Shown: positions 46,989 to 56,988 of the stretch, piece after piece | Numbering within the stretch: the stretch's first letter is position 1 | How the letters are laid out: the number at the start of each line of letters is the position of its first letter | DNA from: Frateuria sp. Soil773 | Lineage (GTDB): Bacteria; Pseudomonadota; Gammaproteobacteria; Xanthomonadales; Rhodanobacteraceae | NCBI RefSeq assembly: GCF_001428405.1 | Contig: NZ_LMSL01000041.1 | Span: 641,087 to 705,086 of the forward strand | Reading direction: 5' to 3' | Length of the DNA: 64,000 nucleotides | Made by a program: the position numbers and the translations under genes | The notes under the pieces: generated by a model | Databases searched by the model: none | What the model was told of the DNA's origin: nothing | Seen by the model: the letters and a program-made list of their open reading frames with translations, nothing else

Positions 46989-47918
46989 TCAGCGGTGGTT
47001 GCGCACGTAGGCCAGCGGGTTGACCACGCGGCCCTTGTACCAGACCTCGAAATGCACGTGCGGGCCGGTCGAACGGCCGGTGGAGCCGGCCTTGGAGATC
47101 GCGTCGCCGACGTGCACGCGCTGCCCCGGATGCACCAGCAGGGCGCTGTTGTGCGCGTAGCGGGTCATGTAGCCATTGCCGTGGTCGATCTCGACCACGT
47201 TGCCGTAGCCGCTGCGCACGCCGGCGTAGGTGACCATGCCCTCGGCCACCGCATGCACGGGCGTGCCGAGCGAGGTGGCGATGTCCAGGCCGGTATGCCG
47301 CGCGCTGTGGCCGCTGAACGGGTCGGGGCGGCCGCCGAAATAGGAGGAGATGTAGCCCTGCACCGGCATGCCGGTCGGCTTGAGGTTGGACTCGATCTTC
47401 GCGTCCAGCAGCAGGCTCTGCAGCGCGGAGAGCTGCGCCTGCTGGCTGTCGAACTGCCCGGCCAACTGGTCGATGCTGGCGGACAGCGTCTGCGGCAGGG
47501 CGTAGGCGCTGCCGCTGATGTCCTCGATGCCGCCCACCGCTGGAGGCTCGTCGAAATTGAACTCGCCGTCGTCGAGCTTGCCGATCCGGGTCAGCCGCTC
47601 GCCCAGGGCATTGAGACGGGTCGATTGCGCCTGCAACTGGCCCAGCTTGATCGCCAGCGCGTCCAGTTCGCGCTGCGAATCCTTGCGGACGTCGGCCAGT
47701 TGCGTGTCCTGCCGCCGTACCTGCTGCTGCAGGGCCTTGATCTCGCTCAGGGCCCGGTCGCGCGGGCTGGCTACCGCCAAGGCCAGGGCGGCGCCAAGGC
47801 CGCAGCATCCGAGTACGGCCGTCGCCGCTACCGCAGCAAGTCGCCAGCGCAAGCGGCGGGTGGCCAGGTCGAACGTCCTCGGCACTTTCTTGCTGCGTGA
47901 TACGAGTATGATTTGCAT
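46989..47918 (-). CDS. M23-family murein endopeptidase with N-terminal membrane anchor
   Basis: 309 residues. After a short basic cytoplasmic segment there is one membrane helix (LAAVAATAVLGCCGLGAALA), then a coiled-coil region (SEIKALQQQVRRQDTQLADV and following, about 60-115), and a LytM/M23 zinc peptidase domain with GYISSYFGGRPDPFSG, the zinc ligands in HTGLDIATSLGTPVHA, and GPHVHFEVWYKG. It probably cleaves peptidoglycan cross-links or activates an amidase. The start codon is 29 nt from the divergent dciA start. It lies upstream of secA in the same direction, with a 192-nt gap. Confidence 0.93.
   Translation of the reverse strand: MQIILVSRSKKVPRTFDLATRRLRWRLAAVAATAVLGCCGLGAALALAVASPRDRALSEIKALQQQVRRQDTQLADVRKDSQRELDALAIKLGQLQAQSTRLNALGERLTRIGKLDDGEFNFDEPPAVGGIEDISGSAYALPQTLSASIDQLAGQFDSQQAQLSALQSLLLDAKIESNLKPTGMPVQGYISSYFGGRPDPFSGHSARHTGLDIATSLGTPVHAVAEGMVTYAGVRSGYGNVVEIDHGNGYMTRYAHNSALLVHPGQRVHVGDAISKAGSTGRSTGPHVHFEVWYKGRVVNPLAYVRNHR
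47907..47912 (+). promoter_or_regulatory. Candidate -10 element for dciA
   Basis: TATGAT (5 of 6 to consensus) lies 35 nt before the dciA start codon and inside the first codons of the divergent M23 gene. The -35 region is weak (CTTTCT/TTTCTT area at about 47884). Confidence 0.35.
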
Positions 47919-47947
47919 TGCTTTTTCACGTTGAAGATATCGGCACC

Positions 47948-48430
47948 ATGCAGCGCGCCGTTCCTCCCGCATCCCGCCGACCCGAGCGGGGACCGAAGTC
48001 CCTCGCCGAATGCGGCTCCTTCGCTTCGCTGGCAAAGAAAGCCCGCGAGCTGGATGCGCTGGACCGCGCCCTGCGCCAGACGCTGCCGTCGCCGTTGCGC
48101 GAGCAGGTGCGATTCGCCCACCTGCGCAACGACCGCCTCGTCTTCCTGGCGTCTTCACCGGCCTGGGCTTCGCGGCTGCGCCTGATGCAGACGCAGATAC
48201 TCGCCACCGCCCGCGCCATCGGCACGAGCGCCAGTTCAGTCACCGTGAAAGTGGCCCCCCAACCGCCGGCCGCAACCTTGCCGGATCGGTCAAAACCTCT
48301 TTCGCCTGCCGCAGCCGTCCATCTGAAGGCTGCCGCAACGTCAATAACAGACCCCGAACTGCGGGCACTGTTCCTTGAGTTGGCGTCCATCGCCGAAACC
48401 GCTGTTTCCAGGACCGATGGAACGGACTGA
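47948..48430 (+). CDS. dciA: DciA-like DUF721 protein, replicative helicase loader/operator
   Basis: 160 residues. The N-terminal DUF721 domain has SFASLAKKARELDALDRALR, LPSPLREQVRFAHLRNDRLVFLASSPAWASRLRLMQTQIL and a KVAPQ-like strand; the C-terminal part is a variable helix. DUF721 is DciA, the ancestral protein that assists DnaB loading in bacteria lacking DnaC or DnaI. In Pseudomonas aeruginosa it also lies between lpxC and secA, so the synteny agrees. It runs opposite to its neighbours. The ATG at 47948 is chosen; a TTG start 10 codons earlier is possible but would overlap the M23 start. Confidence 0.82.
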   Translation: MQRAVPPASRRPERGPKSLAECGSFASLAKKARELDALDRALRQTLPSPLREQVRFAHLRNDRLVFLASSPAWASRLRLMQTQILATARAIGTSASSVTVKVAPQPPAATLPDRSKPLSPAAAVHLKAAATSITDPELRALFLELASIAETAVSRTDGTD

Positions 48431-48590
48431 ACGCAAGGTCCGACTGTCCCCCCGGGCGGCGCCAGCCGGCGCCTGACCTACCCGCCGCTCCGCGGCGAAG
48501 GTGGGTTTATAGCATGGGCGGGCGGCGTGTGTAGCCGGCAATGTCGACGAGGCGTGAAGTAAAACGCGGAAGAAATGTGATGCTCATCAC

Positions 48591-48629
48591 AAAAAAGGGC
48601 GGCTACGCGCTCGGCGCAGCCGCCCTTCC
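48591..48629 (-). terminator. Rho-independent terminator of lpxC
   Basis: Perfect 10-bp stem AAGGGCGGCT (48595-48604) with AGCCGCCCTT (48618-48627); on the minus strand it is followed by a run of T (TTTTTTGTG). It lies 20 nt after the lpxC stop and closes the long dcw-lpxC transcription unit. Confidence 0.93.
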
Positions 48630-48648
48630 GGACTCCCCGTGGAACCTT

Positions 48649-49563
48649 TTAGATCGCCTGCGCGGGATGCGCGTAGGAGATCGGCGCGGTGGCCGGATCG
48701 TCCTGGTAGCTGACTTCCTCCCAGGCCGAGGCATCGGCCATCAGGGTGCGCAGCAGCTTGTTGTTCAGCTCGTGGCCCGACTTGTGCGCGTGGTACGCGC
48801 CGATAAGGCTGTGGCCGAGCAGGTAGAGGTCGCCGATCGCGTCGAGGATCTTGTGCTTGACGAACTCGTCCTCGTAGCGGAGGCCGTCCTCGTTGAGCAC
48901 GCGGTAGTCGTCCAGCACCACGGCGTTGTCCATCGAGCCGCCAAGCGCCAGGTTGTGCTCGCGCAGCATCTCGATGTCGCGCATGAAGCCGAAGGTGCGC
49001 GCGCGGCTCACTTCCTTCACGAAGGAGGTGGTGGAGAAGTCGATCTCGGCGCGCGAGGTGCGCTTGCTGATGATCGGATGGTCGAAGTCGATCGAGAAGC
49101 CGACCTTGAAGCCTTCGAACGGCTCGAAGCTGGCCCACTTGTCGCCTTCCTGCACCTTCACCGGCTTCTTGATGCGGATGAAGCGCTTGGCGACCGGCTG
49201 CTCTTCGATGCCGGCGGACTGCAGCAGGAACACGAAGGGACCGGCGCTGCCGTCCATGATCGGCACTTCCGGCGCCGACAGGTCGACGTAGGCGTTGTCG
49301 ATGCCCAGGCCGGCCATCGCCGAGAGCAGGTGCTCCACGGTGGAGACGCGCACGTCGCCGTTGACCAGGGTGGTGGACAGGCGGGTATCGCCCACGTTGT
49401 CCGGGCGCGCGTGGATGTCCACCGGCGGATTCAGGTCGGTGCGGCGGAACACGATGCCCGTGTTCGGCGCGGCCGGGCGCAAGGTCATGTACACCTTGTC
49501 GCCCGTGTGCAGGCCGACGCCGGTCGCACGGATGATGTTCTTGAGCGTACGCTGCTTGATCAT
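48649..49563 (-). CDS. lpxC: UDP-3-O-acyl-N-acetylglucosamine deacetylase LpxC
   Basis: 304 residues. It has the family start [26 protein letters not shown] and the zinc ligands H78 in [17 protein letters not shown] and those in [14 protein letters not shown], with the catalytic HKSGHELNN. It carries out the committed step of lipid A synthesis in the cytoplasm. A separate promoter is likely: TTTTCA and TAGCAT spaced by 16 bp lie 44 nt upstream. In some relatives LpxC is controlled by proteolysis; nothing here tests that. Confidence 0.98.
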   Translation of the reverse strand: MIKQRTLKNIIRATGVGLHTGDKVYMTLRPAAPNTGIVFRRTDLNPPVDIHARPDNVGDTRLSTTLVNGDVRVSTVEHLLSAMAGLGIDNAYVDLSAPEVPIMDGSAGPFVFLLQSAGIEEQPVAKRFIRIKKPVKVQEGDKWASFEPFEGFKVGFSIDFDHPIISKRTSRAEIDFSTTSFVKEVSRARTFGFMRDIEMLREHNLALGGSMDNAVVLDDYRVLNEDGLRYEDEFVKHKILDAIGDLYLLGHSLIGAYHAHKSGHELNNKLLRTLMADASAWEEVSYQDDPATAPISYAHPAQAI

Positions 49564-49606
49564 TTTTATGGGTACTCGTGGTAGGCAGCAGCCAATCAGG
49601 GGACGG

Positions 49607-49634
49607 ATGCTAACACAGTCTTAACCAGTGAAAA
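49607..49634 (-). promoter_or_regulatory. Candidate lpxC promoter
   Basis: On the minus strand TTTTCA (49634-49629) and TAGCAT (49612-49607), 16 bp apart, each 4 of 6 to consensus, inside an AT-rich stretch. The predicted leader before the ATG at 49563 would be about 35 nt. Confidence 0.4.
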
Positions 49635-49744
49635 AGCAAACCGTACCGTACAGTCTGTTCACGCTTTCATCTTCTCTTCATCCCGTGAACACCGTCACAA
49701 GTCAGCGAACACTCCATAACTTTCAATAACTTAAAGACGGCACA

Positions 49745-49781
49745 CGGCCCTGCGCCCGGACGGGATTCCGGCGCAGGGCCG
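49745..49781 (-). terminator. Likely ftsZ terminator hairpin
   Basis: Twelve perfectly paired bases, CGGCCCTGCGCC with GGCGCAGGGCCG, around a 13-nt loop. It lies about 190 nt downstream of the ftsZ stop. The T-run on the minus strand is short, so Rho help is possible. Confidence 0.55.
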
Positions 49782-49971
49782 CGGAGGGATCGGCAAGCTC
49801 CGGCCAATCCGTCATACGACCTCCCTGCTCGTACAGCCTGTCTCGCCTGGCTTCCGACGGTCTGCAACGCAAGCGCAACGTTCGCGCGGCGCGTTCAACC
49901 ACTGACAAGCCGATCCGGCGATTTGTTCAATTATTCGTAAGACGCTCCTCGAATCGTGGTCGCCTCCCGCC

Positions 49972-51156
49972 TCAGTCCGCCTGGCGGCGCAGGAAGGCCG
50001 GGATGTCGAGGTAGTCGAAGCTCGGGTCGGCGCTCTTGGCCGGCGCCTCGCCGCGCGTGGCGGTGGCGGGCACCACGTCCGGCTGGGCGTAGTCGACCAC
50101 TTCGTTGCCGGTGCCGGTGCGCAGCACCACCGGGCGCGGACGCTGGCGCATCTCGACCTGCTGGGTGGCGACCTGGCGGATCGGCTGGCGGGCGGCCGCG
50201 GCGCGGTTCAGGCCGGTGGCGACCACGGTGACGCGCACGTCGTCCTGCATCTCCGGGTCGAGCGAGGTGCCGATCACCACGGTGGCGTCCTCGCTGGCGA
50301 AGTCGTGGATGACGCGGCCGATCTCGTCGAACTCGCGCATGGTGAGGTTCGGGCCGGCGGTGACGTTGACCAGGATGCCGCAGGCGCCGTTGAGGTTCAC
50401 GTCCTCCAGCAGCGGGTTGTTGATCGCCGCCTCGGCCGCGGCCTGGGCGCGGTCGTCGCCGCGGGCGGTGCCCGAGCCCATCATCGCCATGCCCATCTCG
50501 GACATCACGGTGCGCACGTCGGCGAAGTCGACGTTGATCAGGCCCGGCGCGGTGATCAGGTCGGCGATGCCCTGCACGGCACCCTGCAGCACGTCGTTGG
50601 CGGCCTTGAAGGCATTCAGCAGGGTGACCTCGCGGCCGAGCACCGACAGCAGCTTCTCGTTCGGCACGGTGATCAGCGAGTCGACGTGCTGGGACAGGTC
50701 CTCGATGCCCTTCAGGGCGACCTGCATGCGGCGGCGCCCCTCGAACGGGAACGGCTTGGTGACCACCGCCACCGTGAGGATGCCCTTTTCCTTGGCCAGT
50801 TGCGCCACCACCGGCGCCGCGCCGGTGCCGGTGCCGCCGCCCATGCCGGCGGTGATGAACACCATGTCGGCGCCTTCGAGCATTTCCTCGATACGCTCGC
50901 GGTCTTCCAGCGCCGCCTGGCGGCCCACTTCGGGGTTGGCGCCGGCGCCGAGGCCCTTGGTGACGTTGCCGCCGAGCTGCAGGTGCGTGCGGCTGCCGCA
51001 GGTCTTCATCGCCTGCGCGTCGGTGTTGGCGACGACGAACTCGACGCCTTCGATGTTGGCATTGAGCATGTGCGCCACGGCGTTGCCGCCGCCGCCGCCC
51101 ACGCCGATGACCTTGATGACTGCATTGGGTGCGAGTTTTTCGATCAGTTCAAACAT
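49972..51156 (-). CDS. ftsZ: Cell division GTPase FtsZ
   Basis: 394 residues. The tubulin-like GTPase core has [14 protein letters not shown], the nucleotide motif GGGTGTG (106-112), and the T7 loop [12 protein letters not shown] linker rich in Gln, Arg and Pro follows, then the conserved C-terminal tail [14 protein letters not shown], which binds FtsA and ZipA. It polymerizes into the division ring. The ATG is preceded by a strong GGAGG site; open frame upstream of it crosses the ftsA gap and is rejected. Confidence 0.98.
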   Translation of the reverse strand: MFELIEKLAPNAVIKVIGVGGGGGNAVAHMLNANIEGVEFVVANTDAQAMKTCGSRTHLQLGGNVTKGLGAGANPEVGRQAALEDRERIEEMLEGADMVFITAGMGGGTGTGAAPVVAQLAKEKGILTVAVVTKPFPFEGRRRMQVALKGIEDLSQHVDSLITVPNEKLLSVLGREVTLLNAFKAANDVLQGAVQGIADLITAPGLINVDFADVRTVMSEMGMAMMGSGTARGDDRAQAAAEAAINNPLLEDVNLNGACGILVNVTAGPNLTMREFDEIGRVIHDFASEDATVVIGTSLDPEMQDDVRVTVVATGLNRAAAARQPIRQVATQQVEMRQRPRPVVLRTGTGNEVVDYAQPDVVPATATRGEAPAKSADPSFDYLDIPAFLRRQAD

Positions 51157-51225
51157 TTCCCGTCCTCCGAAGAGCTTCGTTGTCGTTGTAACCGCGGGAT
51201 ACGGCTCCTGCCGGCCCGGGGTGGT

Positions 51226-51268
51226 GGGCGAACCTCCATTCGCCCGTGGCGGCGCTTCCTGCGCCGCC
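51226..51268 (-). promoter_or_regulatory. Twin hairpins in the ftsA-ftsZ gap
   Basis: Two adjacent perfect stems: GGCGGCGC/GCGCCGCC (51248-51268, 5-nt loop) and GGGCGAA/TTCGCCC (51226-51245, 6-nt loop). On the transcript the second loop reads UGGAGG. They lie 37-79 nt after the ftsA stop and at least 69 nt before the ftsZ start, and could attenuate transcription, set an RNA end or adjust FtsA:FtsZ ratio. Confidence 0.45.
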
Positions 51269-51304
51269 GAAACGCTTCCGGCAAGGGCCGCCGCCCTCTG
51301 CCGG

Positions 51305-52537
51305 CTAGAAATTCTTGGTGATCCAGCCGCGCAGCCGGTCGACCAGGCCGCCGACGCTGCCGCCGACCGGGCCGCCCACGCGCATGCCGCCGGAGCGCGC
51401 GCCGTGCAGCAGCAGGCCCACGCCGGTGGAATGCAGCGGATTGGCGACGACCTCGCCCAGGCCGGTGACGTGCTGCGGCACGCCGATGCGCACCATCTTG
51501 TGGAAGATCTCCTCGGCCAGCTCCAGCGCGCCTTCCATCCGCGAGGCGCCGCCGGTGAGCACGATGCCGGCGGCGACCAGGCTGTCGTAGCCGGAGCGGC
51601 GCAGCTCGTCCTGCACCATCTCGAAGATCTCCTCGTAGCGCGCCTGCACGCTCTGCGCGAGCGACTGCCGGGCCAGCCGGCGCGGCGGCCGGTCGCCCAC
51701 GCTGGGCACCTGGATGGTTTCCTCGGCATGCGCCAACTGCGCCAGCGCGCAGGCGTACTTGATCTTGATCTCCTCGGCGTGCGCGGTCGGCGTGTGCACG
51801 CCGTAGGCGATGTCGTTGGTGACCTGGTCGCCGCCCACCGGCAGCGACTTGGTGTAGCGGATCGAGCCCTGGGTATAGATGGCGATGTCGGTGGTGCCGG
51901 CGCCGATGTCGACCAGGCACACGCCCAGCTCGCGCTCGTCGTCGGTGAGCACCGACTTGGCGCTGGCCACCGACGAGGGCACCAGCTCGTCCACCGAGAG
52001 GCCGCAGCGCTGGATGCACTTGGAGATGTTCTGCACCGCCGCCGCCGCGCCGGTGACCAGGTGCACGCTGGCCTCCAGCCGCACGCCGCTCATGCCGACC
52101 GGCGAGCGGATGCCGTCCTGGCCGTCGATGCGGTATTCCTGCGATTCCTTGTAGAGCACCTTGCGGTCGGCCGGGATCGCCACCGCGCTCGCCGCTTCCA
52201 GCACCTGCTCCAGGTCGCCGGCGGTGACCTCGCGGTCGCGGATCGCGGCGGTGCCGTGCGAGTTCTTGGTCTCCAGGTGACTGCCCGAGATCGAGGCGAA
52301 CACCGAGCGGATGTCGCAGCCGGCCATCAGCTCGGCCTCTTCCACCGCGCGCTGGATCGAATGCACGGTCGACTCGATGTCCACCACCGAGCCGCGCTTG
52401 AGCCCGCGCGACACGTGCGAGCCGATGCCGATCACCTCGATCGGCTCGCCCGGCTCGTATTCGCCGACGATCGCGGTCACCTTGGAGGTGCCGATGTCGA
52501 GGCCGACGACGAGTTGCTTGTCGTTCCTGGTTTTCAT
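51305..52537 (-). CDS. ftsA: Cell division protein FtsA
   Basis: 410 residues, an actin-like ATPase that tethers FtsZ to the membrane. It shows the phosphate 1 motif [17 protein letters not shown], phosphate 2 [15 protein letters not shown] and the adenosine motif [21 protein letters not shown]. The C-terminal amphipathic anchor is [10 protein letters not shown]. The ATG overlaps the ftsQ stop (ATGA). Confidence 0.98.
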   Translation of the reverse strand: MKTRNDKQLVVGLDIGTSKVTAIVGEYEPGEPIEVIGIGSHVSRGLKRGSVVDIESTVHSIQRAVEEAELMAGCDIRSVFASISGSHLETKNSHGTAAIRDREVTAGDLEQVLEAASAVAIPADRKVLYKESQEYRIDGQDGIRSPVGMSGVRLEASVHLVTGAAAAVQNISKCIQRCGLSVDELVPSSVASAKSVLTDDERELGVCLVDIGAGTTDIAIYTQGSIRYTKSLPVGGDQVTNDIAYGVHTPTAHAEEIKIKYACALAQLAHAEETIQVPSVGDRPPRRLARQSLAQSVQARYEEIFEMVQDELRRSGYDSLVAAGIVLTGGASRMEGALELAEEIFHKMVRIGVPQHVTGLGEVVANPLHSTGVGLLLHGARSGGMRVGGPVGGSVGGLVDRLRGWITKNF

Positions 52538-53268
52538 GTGCGGGGGGAACCTCCAGCGTTGGCGGCAGCCGGTTGCGGCCAGCGCACGGCGAATCCGTTG
52601 GTGTAGCGAAGGTCGGCGTAGGCGAAGCTCTCGGCGTGCCCGGCGACCAGTTGCGGATAGACGGCGAGGAAACGGCGCAGGCGGCGGCCCGCCTGCTCGC
52701 GGTCGCCGACCACGATCTGCGCCCCCGATGCGGTGACCAGGCTCCAACTGCCGCGCTCGGTCAGCGCCACGCCGGCGATCTTCAGGCGGGTGCCGGCGAA
52801 CGCCTTCTGGGTCTCGGCGTAGAAGCTCACCACCTCGGCCAGGCGCGCGTCCGGGCCGTGCAGGTCGGGCAGCGCGGCGTTGTCGGCCGCGCCCGGCGCG
52901 TCGAACACCAGGCCCTGCCGGCTGATCAACTGCTTGCCGTTCCAGCGCGCGAACGGCTGGCGCTCGTAGATGCGCAGCAGCAGGGTGTCCGGCCAGCGCT
53001 TGCGCGCCTCCACCGACTCCACCCACGGCAAGGCGGCCACCGCCTTCTGCACGCTGTCCAGGTCGAGCGCGAAGAAGCCCTTGCCCAGGCGCGGCAGCAC
53101 GGCTGCGCGGATCTCTTCCGCGCCCACGTGCTTGAACTCGGCCTGCACCGTCAACTGGGTCACCGGCCAGCGATGGGCCGCGAACCACCCGCGCAGCACG
53201 CCGACGATCGGCAGCGCCACCAGCGCGATGGCCAGGCACCAGGCGACCAGGCGGACGGCTCCTTTCAC
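52534..53268 (-). CDS. ftsQ: Cell division protein FtsQ
   Basis: 244 residues. A short cytoplasmic end and one membrane helix ([19 protein letters not shown]) are followed by the POTRA domain ([59 protein letters not shown]) and the FtsQ beta domain. It links early and late divisome proteins. The start is GTG, in a GTGA overlap with the ddl stop. Confidence 0.95.
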   Translation of the reverse strand: MKGAVRLVAWCLAIALVALPIVGVLRGWFAAHRWPVTQLTVQAEFKHVGAEEIRAAVLPRLGKGFFALDLDSVQKAVAALPWVESVEARKRWPDTLLLRIYERQPFARWNGKQLISRQGLVFDAPGAADNAALPDLHGPDARLAEVVSFYAETQKAFAGTRLKIAGVALTERGSWSLVTASGAQIVVGDREQAGRRLRRFLAVYPQLVAGHAESFAYADLRYTNGFAVRWPQPAAANAGGSPRT

Positions 53269-54326
53269 GCGGCGCCTCCCTTGGAACCGCGGGATTCGGG
53301 ATTCGGGATCCGGGATTCGGCAGAGCGGTTGTCCGCACTGAGCTGATCCTCACGGAAGCTGGTTTCCAGCACGCGCCAGCACAGTTCCTGGTAGTCGATG
53401 CCGGCCTGCGCGGCCGCCTTCGGCACCAGCGAGTGCGAGGTCATGCCCGGCGCGGTGTTCACTTCCAGCAGCCAGTTGCGGCCGGCGCGGTCGCGCATCA
53501 CGTCCACGCGGCCCCAGCCATGGCAGCCCAGCGCGTCGAAGGCGCGCAGCGCCAGCGCGCGCAGTTCCGCCTCGGCATCGCCTTCGAGGCCGGGGCACAG
53601 GTAGCGCGTGTCCTCGGCGACGTATTTCGCGTTGTAGTCGTAGAACGCGCCCTTCGGCACGATGTGGATGCTGGGCAGCACCTCGCGGCCGAGGATGGCG
53701 ACGGTCAGCTCGTCGCCCTCGATCAGCGCCTCCATCAGCAGGTCGCCCGGGTATTTCGCGGCCAGTTCCACCGCCGCGTCCAGGTCCTTGTCCTCGAACA
53801 CGCGGGTGACGCCGACGCTGGAGCCCTCGCAGGCCGGCTTCACGATCAGCGGGAAGCCGACCTCGCGCGCGGCGGCGTGCACGTCGGCGCCGCGCGGCAG
53901 CGCGACGAACTTCGGCGTCGGCAGGCCGAGCGACTGCCACACGCGCTTGGAGCGGGTCTTGTCCATCGACAGCGCCGAACCGAGCACGCCCGAGCCGGTA
54001 TACGGCACGTTCAGCGATTCCAGCGCGCCCTGCAGCACGCCGTCCTCGCCGCCGCCGTGCTGGCCGTGCAGGATGTTGAACACGCGGGCGAAATGGCCGG
54101 CGCGCAGGGCATCGAGCAGGGCCGGGATGCCGTCGATCGCGTGCGCGTCGACGCCGCGCGCCCTGAGCGCCGCCAGCACGTTGCGGCCGGAATCGAGCGA
54201 CACCTCGCGCTCGGCCGAGCTGCCGCCCATCGCCACGGCGACGCGGCCGAACTGGGCCGGATCGGTGATGCGCTGCGCGCCGGGCATCGGGAATCGGGCA
54301 TCGGGCATCGTGTTTGCGGCCATCAT
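53265..54326 (-). CDS. ddl: D-alanine--D-alanine ligase
   Basis: 353 residues, longer than the usual 305-330. The ATP-grasp core is complete: [77 protein letters not shown] and [20 protein letters not shown]. It makes the D-Ala-D-Ala dipeptide that MurF adds. Both ends carry low-complexity additions encoded by heptanucleotide repeats: [13 protein letters not shown] near the start and [17 protein letters not shown] at the end. The start ATG overlaps the murC stop. Confidence 0.96.
   Translation of the reverse strand: MMAANTMPDARFPMPGAQRITDPAQFGRVAVAMGGSSAEREVSLDSGRNVLAALRARGVDAHAIDGIPALLDALRAGHFARVFNILHGQHGGGEDGVLQGALESLNVPYTGSGVLGSALSMDKTRSKRVWQSLGLPTPKFVALPRGADVHAAAREVGFPLIVKPACEGSSVGVTRVFEDKDLDAAVELAAKYPGDLLMEALIEGDELTVAILGREVLPSIHIVPKGAFYDYNAKYVAEDTRYLCPGLEGDAEAELRALALRAFDALGCHGWGRVDVMRDRAGRNWLLEVNTAPGMTSHSLVPKAAAQAGIDYQELCWRVLETSFREDQLSADNRSAESRIPNPESRGSKGGAA
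53291..53318. repeat. Heptanucleotide tandem repeat at the ddl 3' end
   Basis: Four units: GGGATTC, GGGATTC, GGGATCC, GGGATTC. They encode the ESRIPNPES tail of Ddl in reverse. Similar arrays lie at 54282 and 56952. Confidence 0.92.
54282..54309. repeat. Heptanucleotide tandem repeat at the ddl 5' end
   Basis: Four units: GGGCATC, GGGAATC, GGGCATC, GGGCATC. They encode the MPDARFPMP stretch near the start of Ddl. Confidence 0.9.
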
Positions 54327-55768
54327 TCGGCCCCTCGGGTCTTGAGTTGGCCGGCCTGGGCCAGTTCCACCGCCGCCGCGCCGATGTCGCCGGCGCCCAG
54401 CAGCAGCAGCAGGTCGCCGTCGCGCAGCAGGGCCGGCAGCGATTCCCTGAATTCGCGCGGGTGCTCGATCAGCACCGGGTCGACCTTGCCGCGCGCGCGC
54501 ACCGCGCGGGCCAGCGCGCGGCCGTCCGCGCCGGCGATCGGCGCCTCGCCGGCGGGGTAGACGTCGGTGAGCACCAGCACGTCGGCCTCGGCCAGCACGT
54601 TGGCGAAGTCGTCCATCAGGTCGCGGGTGCGGCTGTAGCGGTGCGGCTGGAAGCCGACCACCAGGCGCCGCTCCGGCCAGCCGCCGCGGGCGGCGGCGAA
54701 CACCGCCGCAAGCTCGCGCGGGTGGTGGCCGTAGTCGTCCACCAGCAGCACGCTGCCCTGGTCCAGCGCCAGCTCGCCGCGGCGATGGAAGCGCCGGCCC
54801 ACGCCCTGGAAATTCGCCAGCGCGCGGGCGATCGCCACCGGCTCCACGCCGAGCTGCCAGCCGATGGTGGCGGCGGCCAGCGCGTTGAGCACGTTGTGCC
54901 GGCCCGGCAGGTTGAGCTGCACCGGCAGGCCGCGCTCGCGCCCGGGCAGGTGCAGCTCGAAGTGCATCTGGAAGCCGTGCTGCTCGATGTTGGCGGCGCG
55001 CACGTCGGCGTCGGCCGTGTCGATGCCGTAGGTCATCACGCGGCGCGAGGTGTCGCGGGCCAGCAGCGCCACCTCCGGATCGTCCACGCACAGCACGGCC
55101 AGCCCGTAGAAAGGCAGGCGGTGCAGGAAGTCGGCGAAGGCCTTCTTCACCTCGGCGAAGTCGCCGTGGTAGTTCTCCAGGTGGTCGGCGTCGATGTTGG
55201 TGATCGCGGCGATCACCGGCGACAGCAGCAGGAAGGAGCCGTCCGACTCGTCGGCCTCGGCCACCAGGTATTGCCCCGTGCCCAGCCGCGCGTTGGCGCC
55301 GGCCGCGTTGAGCTGGCCGCCGATCACGAAGGTGGGGTCGTAGCCGGCCTCGGCCAGCACGCTGGCGGCCAGGCTGGTGGTGGTGGTCTTGCCGTGCGTG
55401 CCGGCGATCGCGATGCCGCGGCGGAAGCGCATCAGCTCGCCGAGCATCTCAGCGCGCGGGATCACCGGAATGCGCGCGGCGCGCGCGGCGACCAGTTCCG
55501 GGTTGTCCGTCTGGATCGCGCTGGAGGTGACCACCACGTCGGCGTCGCCGATGTGCGCGGCCTCGTGGCCGATGCGCACGTCGATGCCCAGTTGCGCCAG
55601 CCGCTGCGCGGTCGGCGAGCTGGACCGGTCCGAGCCGGACACGGCATAGCCGAGATTGTGCAGCACCTCGGCGATGCCGCTCATGCCGACACCGCCGATG
55701 CCGATGAAGTGCACCCGGCGGAAGGTGGACATCAGGTCCTCGTGGGCGAGCAGGCGGCGCGGCGTCAT
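54323..55768 (-). CDS. murC: UDP-N-acetylmuramate--L-alanine ligase MurC
   Basis: 481 residues. It has the N-terminal Rossmann region [18 protein letters not shown], the ATP-binding [14 protein letters not shown], the central [15 protein letters not shown] and [12 protein letters not shown], and the C-terminal [13 protein letters not shown] and [11 protein letters not shown]. It adds the first amino acid of the peptidoglycan stem. The start ATG overlaps the murG stop (ATGA); a second in-frame ATG 12 codons in ([14 protein letters not shown]) fits the family length as well. Confidence 0.97.
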   Translation of the reverse strand: MTPRRLLAHEDLMSTFRRVHFIGIGGVGMSGIAEVLHNLGYAVSGSDRSSSPTAQRLAQLGIDVRIGHEAAHIGDADVVVTSSAIQTDNPELVAARAARIPVIPRAEMLGELMRFRRGIAIAGTHGKTTTTSLAASVLAEAGYDPTFVIGGQLNAAGANARLGTGQYLVAEADESDGSFLLLSPVIAAITNIDADHLENYHGDFAEVKKAFADFLHRLPFYGLAVLCVDDPEVALLARDTSRRVMTYGIDTADADVRAANIEQHGFQMHFELHLPGRERGLPVQLNLPGRHNVLNALAAATIGWQLGVEPVAIARALANFQGVGRRFHRRGELALDQGSVLLVDDYGHHPRELAAVFAAARGGWPERRLVVGFQPHRYSRTRDLMDDFANVLAEADVLVLTDVYPAGEAPIAGADGRALARAVRARGKVDPVLIEHPREFRESLPALLRDGDLLLLLGAGDIGAAAVELAQAGQLKTRGAE

Positions 55769-56988
55769 GCGGCCACCTCCAGGCAGGCCGCGGCGATGCC
55801 CGCGGCCGCGTCCGGCTTGGCCAGCGCGCGCGCGGCCTCGGCCATCGCCAGCAGTTTCGGCCGGTCACCCAGCAGCGCCTCCAGGCGCTGCGCGAAAGCT
55901 TGTACGTCCAGATCGCGCTCCTGCATCAATTCGGCCGCGCCGGCGGCGACCAGCGCCTCGCCGTTGCGGGTCTGGTGGTCGTCCACCGCGTATGGGAAAG
56001 GCACCAGCACCGCGCCGAGGCCGGCGGCGGTGAGTTCGGCCACGGTGAGGGCGCCGGCGCGGCACACCGCCAGGTCGGCCCAGGCATAGGTGCCGGCCAT
56101 GTCCCCGATGAACGGCACCACCTGCGCCTCGACGCCGGCCTTGGCATAGGCTTCGCGCGTCTCGTCCACGCCGCGGGCGCCGCACTGGTGCAATACCTCC
56201 GGGCGCTGCGCCGGCGCCAGTTGCGACAGCGCGCGCGGCAGGGTCAGGTTCAGCGCGCGCGCGCCGAGGCTGCCGCCGAGCACGAGCAGCCGCGGACGGC
56301 CGTCGCGCGCGCCGATGCGCTGCGCGGGATCGGGCAAGGCGGCGATCGTCGCGCGCACCGGGTTGCCGATCCATTCCGCGCCCGGCAGGGCGTCGGCGAA
56401 GCCGGCCAGCACGCGCCCCGCATGGGCCGCCAGCTTGCGGTTGGTATAGCCGGCGACGCGGTTCTGCTCGTGCACCAGCAGGGGGCGCCGCGTCAGCCGG
56501 GCGGCTACGCCGCCCGGTCCGGCCACGTAGCCGCCCATCGACAGCACGCTGCGCGGCTTCAGCCTGCGCATCACCGCCAGCGAGGCGGCCAGCGCACGCA
56601 GCAGCATCAGCGGCGCCAGCAGCCGCGACTTCAGGCCCTTGCCGCGCAGGCCGCGCACCGGCACCACGTGCAGCTCGATGCCGTGCGCCGGCACCACCTT
56701 GGTCTCCATCCCGCCGACCGCGCCCAGCCAGGCCACCGGCACGCCCTGCGCGCGCAGCACCTCGGCCACCGCCAGGCCCGGGAAAATGTGCCCGCCGGTG
56801 CCGCCGGCCATGATGAGGACCGGGCGGGAGTCCGCCGCACGGGATCCGGGGGCCGGAATCGGGGGTTCGTCGGCGCGCGGCGCGCGGGTGTCAACGCGCC
56901 CGCCATTCGGGGCGGCCGACATCGCCATGGCCTGGCGCACGGCGCTCGTCCGAATCCCGAATCCCGAATCCCGGATCGCGGTACTCAT
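55765..56988 (-). CDS. murG: Lipid II-forming N-acetylglucosaminyltransferase MurG
   Basis: 407 residues, about 50 more than usual. The catalytic part starts at [22 protein letters not shown] (about 55) and includes [38 protein letters not shown], the donor-binding [27 protein letters not shown] and [18 protein letters not shown]. The extra N-terminus ([20 protein letters not shown] and following) is partly encoded by a heptanucleotide repeat. The start ATG overlaps the ftsW stop, but internal ATGs at 56928 and 56922 could be used instead. It adds GlcNAc to lipid I at the inner membrane. Confidence 0.95.
   Translation of the reverse strand: MSTAIRDSGFGIRTSAVRQAMAMSAAPNGGRVDTRAPRADEPPIPAPGSRAADSRPVLIMAGGTGGHIFPGLAVAEVLRAQGVPVAWLGAVGGMETKVVPAHGIELHVVPVRGLRGKGLKSRLLAPLMLLRALAASLAVMRRLKPRSVLSMGGYVAGPGGVAARLTRRPLLVHEQNRVAGYTNRKLAAHAGRVLAGFADALPGAEWIGNPVRATIAALPDPAQRIGARDGRPRLLVLGGSLGARALNLTLPRALSQLAPAQRPEVLHQCGARGVDETREAYAKAGVEAQVVPFIGDMAGTYAWADLAVCRAGALTVAELTAAGLGAVLVPFPYAVDDHQTRNGEALVAAGAAELMQERDLDVQAFAQRLEALLGDRPKLLAMAEAARALAKPDAAAGIAAACLEVAA
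56952..56979. repeat. Heptanucleotide tandem repeat at the murG 5' end
   Basis: Three perfect GAATCCC units (56952-56972) and a degenerate GGATCGC. Read on the coding strand they give GGGATTC units that encode RDSGFGIR just after the murG start. Confidence 0.9.

Larger units (their letters stand above)
49564..49971. other. 408-nt gap between ftsZ and lpxC
   Basis: No gene was found. It holds a perfect 12-bp GC hairpin at 49745-49781 (CGGCCCTGCGCC / GGCGCAGGGCCG, 13-nt loop), the likely end of the ftsZ transcript although only a short T-run (GTCTTTAAG) follows on the minus strand. It also holds an AT-rich region (49570-49740) with the candidate lpxC promoter. Confidence 0.7.

Noticed and set aside
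49667-49908. Short minus-strand frames between ftsZ and lpxC
   Set aside because: Composition is irregular, they overlap the GC hairpin, and there is no ribosome-binding site or family likeness.
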